Assembly: GCA_947245315.1 (NCBI GenBank)
Contig: CAMXNV010000141.1
Location: 1-5,593 of the forward strand
DNA from: an uncultured Oscillibacter sp.
Lineage (GTDB): Bacteria; Bacillota; Clostridia; Oscillospirales; Oscillospiraceae
Length of the DNA stretch: 5,593 nucleotides
Reading direction: 5' to 3'
Shown here piece by piece: positions 1 to 5,033 of this stretch (within the stretch, counting starts at the first letter, position 1; each line of letters opens with the position of its first letter). Made by a program: the position numbers and the translations under genes. Under the pieces are notes generated by a model. The model had not been told where the DNA came from and searched no databases. It saw nothing but the letters and a program-made list of their open reading frames with translations.

Positions 1-112
1 CGTTCATCCAGCAGACCCACTTGCCTCTCCATAGAGGGCGGTCCGTTCATCCAGCGACCTACTTGCCTCTCCCTTTGGGAGAGGTGGCACGGCGAAGCCG
101 TGACGGAGAGGG
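1..112. repeat. REP-like double-hairpin repeat with a decayed tandem copy
   Basis: The intact unit at about 66-112 has two back-to-back hairpins. CCTCTCCC (66-73) pairs with GGGAGAGG (77-84) around TTT, and CACGGC (88-93) pairs with GCCGTG (97-102) around GAA. The trailing GGAGAGGG can also pair with the first arm. A second, collapsed copy precedes it: CGTTCATCCAGC occurs at 1-12 and 44-55, and ACTTGCCTCTCC follows both times (19-30 and 61-72), but the first copy then shrinks to a 5-bp CCTCT/AGAGG hairpin. From memory, this double-hairpin form is a common interspersed repeat in gut Oscillospiraceae genomes; that was not checked. It lies just past the stop of the minus-strand XRE gene. It lacks a T-run, so I do not call it a terminator. 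Confidence 0.7.
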
Positions 113-132
113 CTTTCCCCCAGGGTCTCCCC

Positions 133-345
133 CTATCTCTCCTCAGACCTTCCCACAAGGTAATCGATACTCACCCCGAAGTGGTCGGCCAGCTTCCAGG
201 CGTTCTCCAGGCTGGGCAAGCTTGCGCCCCGTTCATACTTTTGGTAATGCTGCTCGGCAATCCCTAGAGCTTCCGCAACCTGTACCTGGGTTTCACATAC
301 TTCTTTCCGAAGCTCCCGGATTCTCTCTTTTAGAATAATTTCCAT
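133..345 (-). CDS. Small XRE-family helix-turn-helix transcriptional regulator
   Basis: A 70-residue protein made almost entirely of one Cro/CI-type HTH domain. The N-terminal helix (about residues 4-17) is followed by helix 2, TQVQVAEALGI (19-29), and the recognition helix around EQHYQKYERG (31-40). The usual C-terminal signature PSLENAWKLADHFGVSIDYL and LVGR follows. It has no extra ligand-binding or peptidase domain, so it is probably a simple DNA-binding dimer acting in the cytoplasm. I chose ATG at 345 because AAGGGGG lies 4 nt upstream; an in-frame TTG at 366 would add seven residues but has no better site. It is transcribed away from the small gene at 431-649, so autorepression and control of that neighbour are plausible inferences. 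The family is certain; the target is not. Confidence 0.88.
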   Translation of the reverse strand: MEIILKERIRELRKEVCETQVQVAEALGIAEQHYQKYERGASLPSLENAWKLADHFGVSIDYLVGRSEER

Positions 346-430
346 GCTGCCCCCTTGACAAATCAAAAAGTATGTGTTACCCTATAAATATACACACCAA
401 AGAATATGTGTTAGATGGGAGGATAAATGC
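346..430. promoter_or_regulatory. Divergent control region with repeated TATGTGTTA 9-mers
   Basis: This AT-rich 85-bp gap separates the divergent XRE gene and the small gene at 431. The 9-mer TATGTGTTA occurs exactly twice (371-379 and 405-413), 34 bp apart start to start, on the same strand. A loosely related TATACACA (389-396) lies between them. A same-strand spacing near three helical turns would suit a small HTH repressor, but binding is an inference. Promoter assignment is unclear: TTGACA at 355-360 and TATAAA at 383-388 are 22 bp apart, too far for an ordinary sigma-70 promoter. Confidence 0.45.
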
Positions 431-649
431 ATGTCCGACTTCATGAAATGGCTCTACGCCCACTACATCAAGCCCCAAATCGACGCCGCGCCCCAGGGGG
501 AATACGCCGAGGCCCTGTCGGTGGTGGAAAACGAAATCATCCCTCACATGAAAGCCGACTATGAAAAGGCGGCGGAGTTCGCCGCCCTCCACGCGTTCCA
601 TCTGGGCCTCCGCACCGGGAAGGGCCTGGCGGACAGCTTCACCGCGTGA
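431..649 (+). CDS. Small hypothetical protein (72 aa), divergent from the XRE regulator
   Basis: The protein is 72 residues, with no signal peptide, membrane segment or Cys/His metal site. It starts with an aromatic, amphipathic stretch (MSDFMKWLYAHYIKPQ), continues with an acidic helical middle (EYAEALSVVENEI) and ends with an Ala-rich helix and a GLRTGKGLADSF tail, so it is probably a small all-helical cytoplasmic protein. ATG at 431 is preferred because GGGAGGA (417-423) sits 7 nt upstream; a longer in-frame GTG start at 374 lacks a site and would run through the putative operators. The layout, with an N-terminal LYxxxIxP-like segment and a C-terminal FxLGLRTG-like segment, recalls short uncharacterised Clostridia families such as DUF6809. 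That resemblance is from memory and weak. Its 3' end overlaps ybeY on the other strand by 11 bp. Function unknown. Confidence 0.72.
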   Translation: MSDFMKWLYAHYIKPQIDAAPQGEYAEALSVVENEIIPHMKADYEKAAEFAALHAFHLGLRTGKGLADSFTA

Positions 650-1127
650 TCCCCAGCTCCCCTAAAATGGCCTCCTCCCGCTCCCGCATCCGGGCCTTCA
701 TGGGGCCCTCGTCCACGTGGTCATACCCCAGCAGATGCAGCACCGAGTGCACGGTCAAATAGGCCAGCTCCCGGCGGTTGGAGTGCCCGTACTCCTTGGC
801 CTGGGCCGTCACGTGCTCCAGGGAGATCATCATGTCCCCCAGGGGAACCAGGCCCGTCCCCGGGTCCGCGTCCCCGGGCCCCGGGAGCTCCCCGGGCCGG
901 AGCTCGAAGGCCGGGAAGCTCAGCACGTCCGTGGCCTTGTCCACCTGCCGGGCCTCCCGGTTCAGGGCCCGGATTTCCTCGTCGCTGGTGACCAGCACGT
1001 CCACTTCACAGGGAAAGTCCACCCCCTGGGCCGCCAGCGCCGTGCGGATGACCTTCCGGATGAAGGCAACCTGACTCTCGTTCACCCCCGGGACGGCGGC
1101 GGTGACGGGGATGTAGTGGCGCTTCAT
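639..1127 (-). CDS. ybeY: YbeY endoribonuclease / rRNA maturation factor
   Basis: A 162-residue protein of ordinary length for YbeY, the conserved zinc-dependent single-strand endoribonuclease involved in 16S rRNA 3'-end maturation and 70S ribosome quality control. The diagnostic metal motif HSVLHLLGYDH is at residues 127-137, with His127, His131 and His137 as the expected zinc ligands. Upstream are the conserved LNREAR..DKATDVLSFP block (55-72), whose Arg60 matches the arginine shown to matter in E. coli YbeY, and LGDMMIS (96-102). A Gly/Pro-rich insert (about 78-92) precedes the LGDMMIS block. The ATG overlaps the phoH stop as ATGA, with GGGAGG 6 nt upstream inside phoH, implying translational coupling. 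In B. subtilis pgpH lies between the two genes; here it does not. I see no terminator after the stop, which reads into the convergent small gene. Confidence 0.96.
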   Translation of the reverse strand: MKRHYIPVTAAVPGVNESQVAFIRKVIRTALAAQGVDFPCEVDVLVTSDEEIRALNREARQVDKATDVLSFPAFELRPGELPGPGDADPGTGLVPLGDMMISLEHVTAQAKEYGHSNRRELAYLTVHSVLHLLGYDHVDEGPMKARMREREEAILGELGITR

Positions 1128-2119
1128 CTCCGGCCTCCCTTCCCCTGGCCCTTCCGCTGGTCCCGCTTCTCATAGTCCTCATAGGCTTGGACAATTCTCT
1201 GGACCATGACGTGGCGCACCACGTCGGCGTTGGTCAGCTCACAGATGCCGATGCCCTCCACGTTTTTCAGGACCCGCATGGCCTCCCTGAGGCCGGAGGT
1301 CTTCCCGTCGGGGAGGTCGATCTGGGTGGCGTCCCCCGTGATGACGATCTTGGACCCGAAGCCCAGGCGGGTCAGGAACATCTTCATCTGCTCCCGGCTG
1401 GTGTTCTGGGCCTCGTCCAGGATGATGAAGCTGTCGTCCAGGGTCCGGCCCCGCATGTAGGCCAGGGGGGCCACCTCGATGTTCCCCCGCTCCAGGTACT
1501 TCTGGTAGGTCTCCGCCCCCAGCATGTCGAAGAGGGCGTCGTACAGGGGCCGGAGGTAGGGGTCCACCTTGCTCTGCAAATCCCCGGGGAGGAAGCCCAG
1601 GCGCTCTCCGGCCTCCACGGCGGGGCGGGTGAGGATGATCCGGTTCACCTGCTTGTCCCGGAAGGCCTGGACGGCGGCGGCCACGGCCAGGTAGGTCTTC
1701 CCCGTGCCCGCGGGGCCCACGCCGATGGTGACCGTGTTTTTCAGCACCGAGGCGATGTAGTCCTTCTGGCCGATGGTCTTGGGCTTGATGGGCCGCCCCT
1801 TGGCGGAGATGCAGAGGACGTCCCCGGTGAGCTCGGCGATCTTCTCCTCCTTGCCCGCCCGGACCATGTTGATGACGTAGCGGACATTTTGCTCCCCGAT
1901 GGCCTCCCCCCGGCTGGAGAGGGTCAGAAGGGCCTGGACCGCCTTGCAGGCCAAGGCCACGTCCTCCGCCTCGCCCTCCACCCGGAGCTCCCCGTCCCGG
2001 TTCACCACCGTGACGGAGAACTCCTGCTCCAGCAGGCGGATGTTCTCGTCGAAGGAGCCGAAAATGTTGATGGCCTGTTCCAGGCGCTCAATGCTGATTC
2101 TCTGTTCCAAAGTCTTCAC
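1124..2119 (-). CDS. phoH: PhoH family P-loop ATPase (PhoH/YbeZ type)
   Basis: A 331-residue protein matching the PhoH/YbeZ family of P-loop NTPases, thought to act in RNA metabolism and usually encoded beside ybeY. A small N-terminal KH-like segment (about 1-100, with ERLEQAINIFGSFDENIRLL) precedes the ATPase domain. Walker A is GPAGTGKT (135-142), followed by LTRPAVEAGERLGFLPGD. Walker B is IILDEAQN (232-239), followed by the sensor-like GDATQIDLP. The C-terminus is a charged, Arg/Lys/Gly-rich tail. I chose the GTG at 2119 because AAAAGGA lies 7 nt upstream and family homology begins near KTLEQR. An open frame continues 29 codons further upstream, but that extension translates a repeat sequence and is very unlikely to be made. 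The ribosome site is inside a strong hairpin. The stop overlaps ybeY by 4 bp. Confidence 0.95.
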   Translation of the reverse strand: MKTLEQRISIERLEQAINIFGSFDENIRLLEQEFSVTVVNRDGELRVEGEAEDVALACKAVQALLTLSSRGEAIGEQNVRYVINMVRAGKEEKIAELTGDVLCISAKGRPIKPKTIGQKDYIASVLKNTVTIGVGPAGTGKTYLAVAAAVQAFRDKQVNRIILTRPAVEAGERLGFLPGDLQSKVDPYLRPLYDALFDMLGAETYQKYLERGNIEVAPLAYMRGRTLDDSFIILDEAQNTSREQMKMFLTRLGFGSKIVITGDATQIDLPDGKTSGLREAMRVLKNVEGIGICELTNADVVRHVMVQRIVQAYEDYEKRDQRKGQGKGGRR

Positions 2120-2125
2120 TCCTGT

Positions 2126-2149
2126 GTCCTTTTCTTGAAAGAAAAGGAC
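2126..2149 (-). promoter_or_regulatory. Hairpin sequestering the phoH Shine-Dalgarno
   Basis: GTCCTTTTCTT (2126-2136) and AAGAAAAGGAC (2139-2149) are perfect reverse complements. In the phoH mRNA this gives a 10-bp stem with a UUCA loop, and the AAAAGGA ribosome binding site makes up much of the 3' arm, 7 nt before the GTG. No T-run follows, so it is not an intrinsic terminator. It could damp independent phoH initiation unless unfolded by a ribosome, protein or temperature, or it may simply be the edge of a repeat that the gene tolerates. The pairing is directly visible; the regulatory effect is inferred. Confidence 0.6.
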
Positions 2150-2247
2150 CAAAAGAACGTTCGCGCGCTCTTTGCCGCTCTGTATTCCGGGTCCCCCACA
2201 CGGCAACGGGGGCAGCCCTTCAACGAAAGCGCGGTTGGTCCTATTCT
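2126..2247. repeat. Repeat-like insert between yqfD and phoH with inverted ends
   Basis: This 121-bp gap interrupts an otherwise tightly packed operon. AGAAAAGGACCAA (2140-2152) is matched in inverted form by TTGGTCCTATTCT (2235-2247), 12 of 13 positions. Inside is a second inverted pair, CCCCC and GGGGG around an ACACGGCAAC loop (about 2193-2212), flanked by GGG and CCC. Its minus-strand reading frame is open into phoH and gives a translation of a kind I recall as a false N-terminal extension on unrelated Clostridia proteins, which points to an interspersed repeat. That recollection is unverified. The right end contains the yqfD stop codon (2241-2243). Confidence 0.5.
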
Positions 2248-3437
2248 TCGATTTCCTCTGTATAAATGGGCGCCGTCTCCCCGATCTCCTCCCGGCACTC
2301 CGCCGACAGGGTCACCAGCAGCGTGTCCCCCCGCTGGCGGGAGGAGCACAGGGTGGAGCGCACCTCGCCGTAGGGCTCCACCATCCGGAGGAGCTGGTCG
2401 TTCAGGATGGCCCCGGCGGCCTGCTCCGCCCCGGCGGCGTCCTGGGGCGTGGGGACGGCCTCGTAAAAGCGCCAGGTCTCCGTCACCAGGGTGACGGGCA
2501 GGGGAATCCCCAGGAGGGTCCAGGGGTGGCGTTTACTTATTTTATCATATTCCGCCCCTTCAATGCTACTGTTTGAGAAGAATTTTATCCGGCGGGTTCC
2601 AAATACCAGGGAGACCCCCGTCTTCTCCTCGCCGGTGTAGCGCTTTTCCAGGGCCGTCAGGGGCATGGAGGCCGTCAGCGTGTACCAGGTCCGGGCCTCC
2701 ACCTTCCCCAGGCCCGCCAGGACCCGGGCCCCCACGGTGTCCGTGTCCTCCACGCCGGAGATGAGAATCTGGCCCTCGGCCACGGCGCTCCCCGGGACCA
2801 CGCAGGGCACCCCGCCCACCGTCTGGACCTTCAGCACCAGCCCCGCCCGCCGGGCCACCAGGTTGCAGGGCTCCCGCCGGTCGATCATGACGGGGGGCGG
2901 CGTCCGCTCCCGGACCTGGACATTGGCCCGGCAGCCGGAGACGTTGACGGCGATCCAGCTCAGCTCCGGCACGTCCAGGAGCACGTGGTTCCGGATGTCC
3001 TCCCCGTTGAGGGACAGCCCGAAGGTCCCCAGGCCCACGCCGTTCTTGTCCAGGGCCCGGAGAATCCGCTCCGTGGGGACGGTGACGTTGCCCTCCACCT
3101 GGAAGTCCCAGATGAAGAAGGACCCCAGAAACAGCGCCAGGGCGCAGCCCACCAGGCCGGTGACCAGGGCCTGGCGGTGCCGGAAGCGGAGGAGGAAGTA
3201 GGGGGCCCCCTCCAGGCCCAGGACGGAGAAGGTGCAGTCCAGGTTCCTCCCCGCCTGGCGGAGCCGCCTCCAGTCCCGCCGGGACAGGCGGCAGGTAAAG
3301 GCCGTGGGGCTCTCCCACTCCAGGTCCCAGAAGGCCAGGTCCCGGGCCCCGCAGAGGTTCAGCACCCGCTCCGGAAAGGCGCACTCCGCCCGGACCCGGA
3401 CCTGGCCCCGGAGGAGGTTGACGATTCCCTTCAGCAT
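2241..3437 (-). CDS. yqfD: Sporulation membrane protein YqfD
   Basis: A 398-residue protein, the same length class as B. subtilis YqfD, a sigma-E-controlled mother-cell protein required for efficient sporulation. The N-terminal cytoplasmic part (about 1-88) holds the typical MLKGIVNLLRGQVRVR start and a Cys-containing domain. One transmembrane helix follows (about 91-110, LVTGLVGCALALFLGSFFIW), then VEGNVTVPTERILRAL, which resembles the POTRA-like repeat seen in extracytoplasmic domains of this family. The remainder is a large beta-rich outer domain with AVNVSGCRANVQVRER and a VVPGSAVAEGQILISG hammerhead-like segment. ATG at 3437 has GAGGG 7 nt upstream and overlaps the yqfC stop by 7 nt (ATGCTGA), so the pair is probably translationally coupled. 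A GTG six codons earlier is less likely. The role is known at phenotype level only; the biochemical function is unresolved. Confidence 0.95.
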   Translation of the reverse strand: MLKGIVNLLRGQVRVRAECAFPERVLNLCGARDLAFWDLEWESPTAFTCRLSRRDWRRLRQAGRNLDCTFSVLGLEGAPYFLLRFRHRQALVTGLVGCALALFLGSFFIWDFQVEGNVTVPTERILRALDKNGVGLGTFGLSLNGEDIRNHVLLDVPELSWIAVNVSGCRANVQVRERTPPPVMIDRREPCNLVARRAGLVLKVQTVGGVPCVVPGSAVAEGQILISGVEDTDTVGARVLAGLGKVEARTWYTLTASMPLTALEKRYTGEEKTGVSLVFGTRRIKFFSNSSIEGAEYDKISKRHPWTLLGIPLPVTLVTETWRFYEAVPTPQDAAGAEQAAGAILNDQLLRMVEPYGEVRSTLCSSRQRGDTLLVTLSAECREEIGETAPIYTEEIEE

Positions 3438-3733
3438 GGCTCGGCCCTCACCCACTCCAGGGAGTCGATCCGCCCGCCGATGCGTAGCTCCCCCGCCGTC
3501 ATGGCCATGAGGGTCAGCCGCTCCCCCCGGACCCGGAGGACCCCGGCGGCGGTGTTGGCGTCGATCTGGGTCTCCGTGTAGGCCAGGAGGCCGGTGTGAT
3601 GCTCCAAATACAGCTGGCGGCCCCCCACCATTTCCAGCCGGGGCAGCCCCGCCACAATGTCCGCCGGCAGGTCGAACAGCTCGGCCACGGCGGTCAGCAT
3701 GCCGCCGTCCCGGTCTCGCCGGTTACGCTCCAT
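3431..3733 (-). CDS. yqfC: Sporulation protein YqfC
   Basis: A 100-residue protein, the usual size of YqfC, encoded directly before yqfD as in B. subtilis and most sporulating Firmicutes. The core matches the family pattern: a short helix ending in ELFDLPADIVAGLPRLEMVG (about 19-38), then QLYLEHHTGLLAYTETQI and a beta-rich stretch ending in GELRIGGRIDSLEWV. No signal peptide or membrane segment is seen. ATG at 3733 is chosen for its strong ribosome site, GAGGTGAG, 4 nt upstream; a longer in-frame start at 3772 would run through the likely promoter. It is the first gene of the minus-strand operon and shares its upstream region with the divergent ylbJ. B. subtilis yqfC is sigma-E regulated; the molecular role is unknown. 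Confidence 0.93.
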   Translation of the reverse strand: MERNRRDRDGGMLTAVAELFDLPADIVAGLPRLEMVGGRQLYLEHHTGLLAYTETQIDANTAAGVLRVRGERLTLMAMTAGELRIGGRIDSLEWVRAEPC

Positions 3734-3750
3734 AGTTCTCACCTCAAAAG

Positions 3751-3778
3751 ACCTATATGCGGCAGGGGCCAAAAATCT
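3751..3778 (-). promoter_or_regulatory. Candidate sigma-E-like promoter for yqfC
   Basis: Read on the minus strand, GCATATAG (3760-3753) resembles the sigma-E -10 element CATACAnT. An AGA about 16 nt upstream could stand in for the ATA-type -35. The start site would fall near 3746, just upstream of the GAGGTGAG ribosome site, giving a very short leader. Known sigma-E control of yqfC in B. subtilis makes this reasonable, but the -35 match is poor and the call is tentative. Confidence 0.28.
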
Positions 3779-3784
3779 GCTTGT

Positions 3785-3810
3785 CCCCCTCCGGCTTTCC
3801 GGAATGGGGG
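3785..3810. repeat. Interrupted GC-rich hairpin between yqfC and ylbJ
   Basis: CCCCC (3785-3789) pairs with GGGGG (3806-3810), and CCGG (3791-3794) pairs with CCGG (3799-3802) around a CTTT loop; T3790 can pair with A3803. It lies upstream of both divergent genes and has no T-run on either side, so it is not an obvious terminator. It may be a small repeat remnant, or it may shape the 5' leader of either transcript. Confidence 0.4.
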
Positions 3811-3836
3811 GCCCCGCCGCCGCATAAGCATGGCCT

Positions 3837-3842
3837 GGTGAT
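3837..3842 (+). promoter_or_regulatory. Ribosome binding site that decides the ylbJ start
   Basis: GGTGAT matches the downstream half of the anti-Shine-Dalgarno complement (full form GGAGGTGATC) and ends 4 nt before ATG at 3847. The alternative in-frame ATG at 3841 overlaps it and has no site of its own, so 3847 is the better start. Confidence 0.5.
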
Positions 3843-3846
3843 GTCT

Positions 3847-4761
3847 ATGAAGCTGCGCCCACGCGGGGCCGCGTGCCTGTTGCTCTGCGGCCTGTTAATC
3901 TGGTTTTTGGCGGACGCTGCCCAGGTCCGCTCCGCCGCGGCGGCGGGCCTCCTCCTGTGCGGGCGGTCCGTCATTCCCGCCCTGTTTCCCTTTATGGCGG
4001 CCTCCACCATGCTGGTGTCCCTGGGCTTCGGCCAGTGGGCCGCCCCCCGGCTGGCGGGGCTGATGAACCTCTACCGGCTCCCCGGCCCCGCCGGGTCCGC
4101 CCTGCTGCTGGGCCTGGTGGGGGGCTACCCCATCGGGGCCCGGACGGCGGCGGAGCTCCACAAGAAGGGCCTCCTCACCGCCGGCGAGGCGGAGCGGCTC
4201 CTGGGCTTCTGCAACAACTCCAACCCGGTGTTCCTCATCAGTGTCCTGGGGGGCGGGGTCTTCGGCAGCCCCCGGGTGGGGGTCTACCTCTGGCTGATCC
4301 ACCTGCTCTCGGCCCTGCTGACGGGCTTCTTCTTCCGGGGCGGGGGGCAATCCCCTGGGCGGGAGAGACCGCCAAGGCTTTCCCCTTGTCAGGGGAGCTC
4401 CCTGGCCGCCGCCTTTGTGGAGGGGGTGCGGAGCGCCTGCGGCAGCATGGTCGCCGTGTGCGGCTTTGTGATTTTCTTCTACGTGCTGGCCAGCCCCCTG
4501 GCCCGCCTGGGGGGCCCGCTGGGGGCGGGGCTGGTGGGCTTCCTGGAGCTCTTTTCCCTCACGCCGCTGCTGGCGGCGGACCGGCTGAGCTTCGTCCTGG
4601 CCTCGGCCTGCGCGGGCTGGGGCGGGGTGTCCATCCTCTGCCAGACGGCGGCGGTGCTGGAGGGCAGCGGCCTGAGGCTCCGGAACTGCGTCAGGGGGAA
4701 GGTGATCCAGGGGGTCCTGGCGGGAGCGCTGGCGGCGGCGGGGAGCTTGTGGCTCTTCTGA
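3847..4761 (+). CDS. ylbJ: YlbJ-family sporulation integral membrane protein
   Basis: A 304-residue polytopic membrane protein with the nucleoside-recognition (Gate-like) fold of the YlbJ family, whose B. subtilis member is a sigma-E-dependent sporulation protein. Hydrophobic segments lie near residues 8-22, 31-60, 84-95, 127-162, 199-217, 222-238, 246-266 and 284-304. Family motifs are GGYPIGAR (92-99), ERLLGFCNNSNP (116-127), the VEGVRSACGSM segment (191-201) and GWGGVSILCQT (257-267). It is about 100 residues shorter than the roughly 400-residue B. subtilis protein. Residues 165-185 form a Gly/Pro/Arg/Ser-rich loop whose DNA makes two hairpins. Start at 3847 is preferred; ATG 3841 or an extended start at 3757 are alternatives. 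It diverges from yqfC, consistent with shared sporulation control. The substrate, if any, is unknown. A related spore-maturation or nucleoside-recognition subfamily is the main alternative. Confidence 0.87.
   Translation: MKLRPRGAACLLLCGLLIWFLADAAQVRSAAAAGLLLCGRSVIPALFPFMAASTMLVSLGFGQWAAPRLAGLMNLYRLPGPAGSALLLGLVGGYPIGARTAAELHKKGLLTAGEAERLLGFCNNSNPVFLISVLGGGVFGSPRVGVYLWLIHLLSALLTGFFFRGGGQSPGRERPPRLSPCQGSSLAAAFVEGVRSACGSMVAVCGFVIFFYVLASPLARLGGPLGAGLVGFLELFSLTPLLAADRLSFVLASACAGWGGVSILCQTAAVLEGSGLRLRNCVRGKVIQGVLAGALAAAGSLWLF
4358..4396. repeat. Tandem hairpin segment inside ylbJ, possible REP-like remnant
   Basis: GGCGG (4358-4362) pairs with CCGCC (4369-4373), and TCCCCT (4381-4386) pairs with AGGGGA (4391-4396) around TGTC. 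Two adjacent hairpins with a CCCCTTGTCAGGGG core resemble the interspersed hairpin repeats of this group, and the segment encodes a hydrophilic loop lacking family motifs. An in-frame repeat remnant is an inference; high GC content alone could give such pairings. Confidence 0.3.
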
Positions 4762-4774
4762 GACGGGCGAAAGC

Positions 4775-4994
4775 TTAGAACCTGTATTCATAACCGGGGG
4801 ATGTCGGCTGGGCGAGGGATTTTGCCTTCAATCGAGGCAAATTTTCTCCACGGGCTGGCTTGACATAGAACCGTCAAGTCTGCCGAGGCCCGTTCCTTTA
4901 GGCCGAGGCTGTCGCCCGTGGCGAAAATTTAACGATGAGTGAGGGCAAAAGACCCGCTCAGACGGCGTCACACGGTTGTGAATACAGGTTCTTA
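4775..4994. mobile_element. MITE-like element, 214 bp, with TTA flanking duplication
   Basis: The element spans 4778-4991. Its left end, GAACCTGTATTCATAACCG (4778-4796), is matched in inverted form at 4973-4991 with a single difference. The inverted symmetry continues through both 78-nt arms (4778-4855 and 4914-4991) at roughly three quarters identity by eye, and the inner 17 nt (4839-4855 against 4914-4930) differ at one position. TTA flanks it on both sides (4775-4777 and 4992-4994), the TNA-type 3-bp target duplication known for some IS5-family members. The 58-nt centre holds its own CTTGAC/GTCAAG hairpin (4859-4878) and GCCGAGGC twice. It encodes no transposase, so it would be moved in trans. 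An open frame on the minus strand (4828-5082) crosses its edge and is not credible. Confidence 0.75.
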
Positions 4995-5008
4995 TATTAT
5001 TTGATTCG

Positions 5009-5033
5009 GCCTCCTTTGAAAGGAGGCTTTTTT
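5009..5033 (+). terminator. Intrinsic terminator, probably of ylbJ
   Basis: GCCTCCTT (5009-5016) and AAGGAGGC (5020-5027) form an 8-bp stem around TGA, followed directly by six T residues (5028-5033). It is the only convincing terminator in the window. No gene ends between ylbJ and this point, so it most likely served ylbJ before the MITE-like element was inserted between them. The arms are symmetric, but the T-run is only on the plus strand. Confidence 0.9.

Noticed and set aside
66..112. Possible intrinsic terminator for the XRE gene
   Set aside because: The stems are strong, but no T-run follows in either direction; the double-hairpin form fits an interspersed repeat better.
355..388. Sigma-A promoter from TTGACA (355-360) to TATAAA (383-388)
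   Set aside because: The 22-bp spacing is well beyond the usual 16-18 bp, and no better -10 occurs at normal spacing.
2120..2206. 29-codon N-terminal extension of phoH
   Set aside because: It encodes repeat sequence, including the hairpin, and the ribosome site points to the GTG at 2119, where family homology begins.
1187..2494. Long open frame on the plus strand opposite phoH (435 codons)
   Set aside because: It is antisense to a confidently identified PhoH, has a His/Asp/Gly/Pro-rich composition typical of shadow frames in GC-rich DNA, shows no domain, and crosses the yqfD-phoH gap into antisense yqfD.
2566..3384. Open frame in another minus-strand frame within yqfD (272 codons)
   Set aside because: It lies inside the well-supported YqfD, and its Gly/Pro/Arg-dominated translation is a typical frame shadow.
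3873..4791. Long open frames in other frames overlapping ylbJ, on both strands
   Set aside because: The YlbJ frame has clear membrane segments and family motifs; the others are low-complexity Pro/Gly/Arg or Gln/Arg/His-rich and have no ribosome sites.
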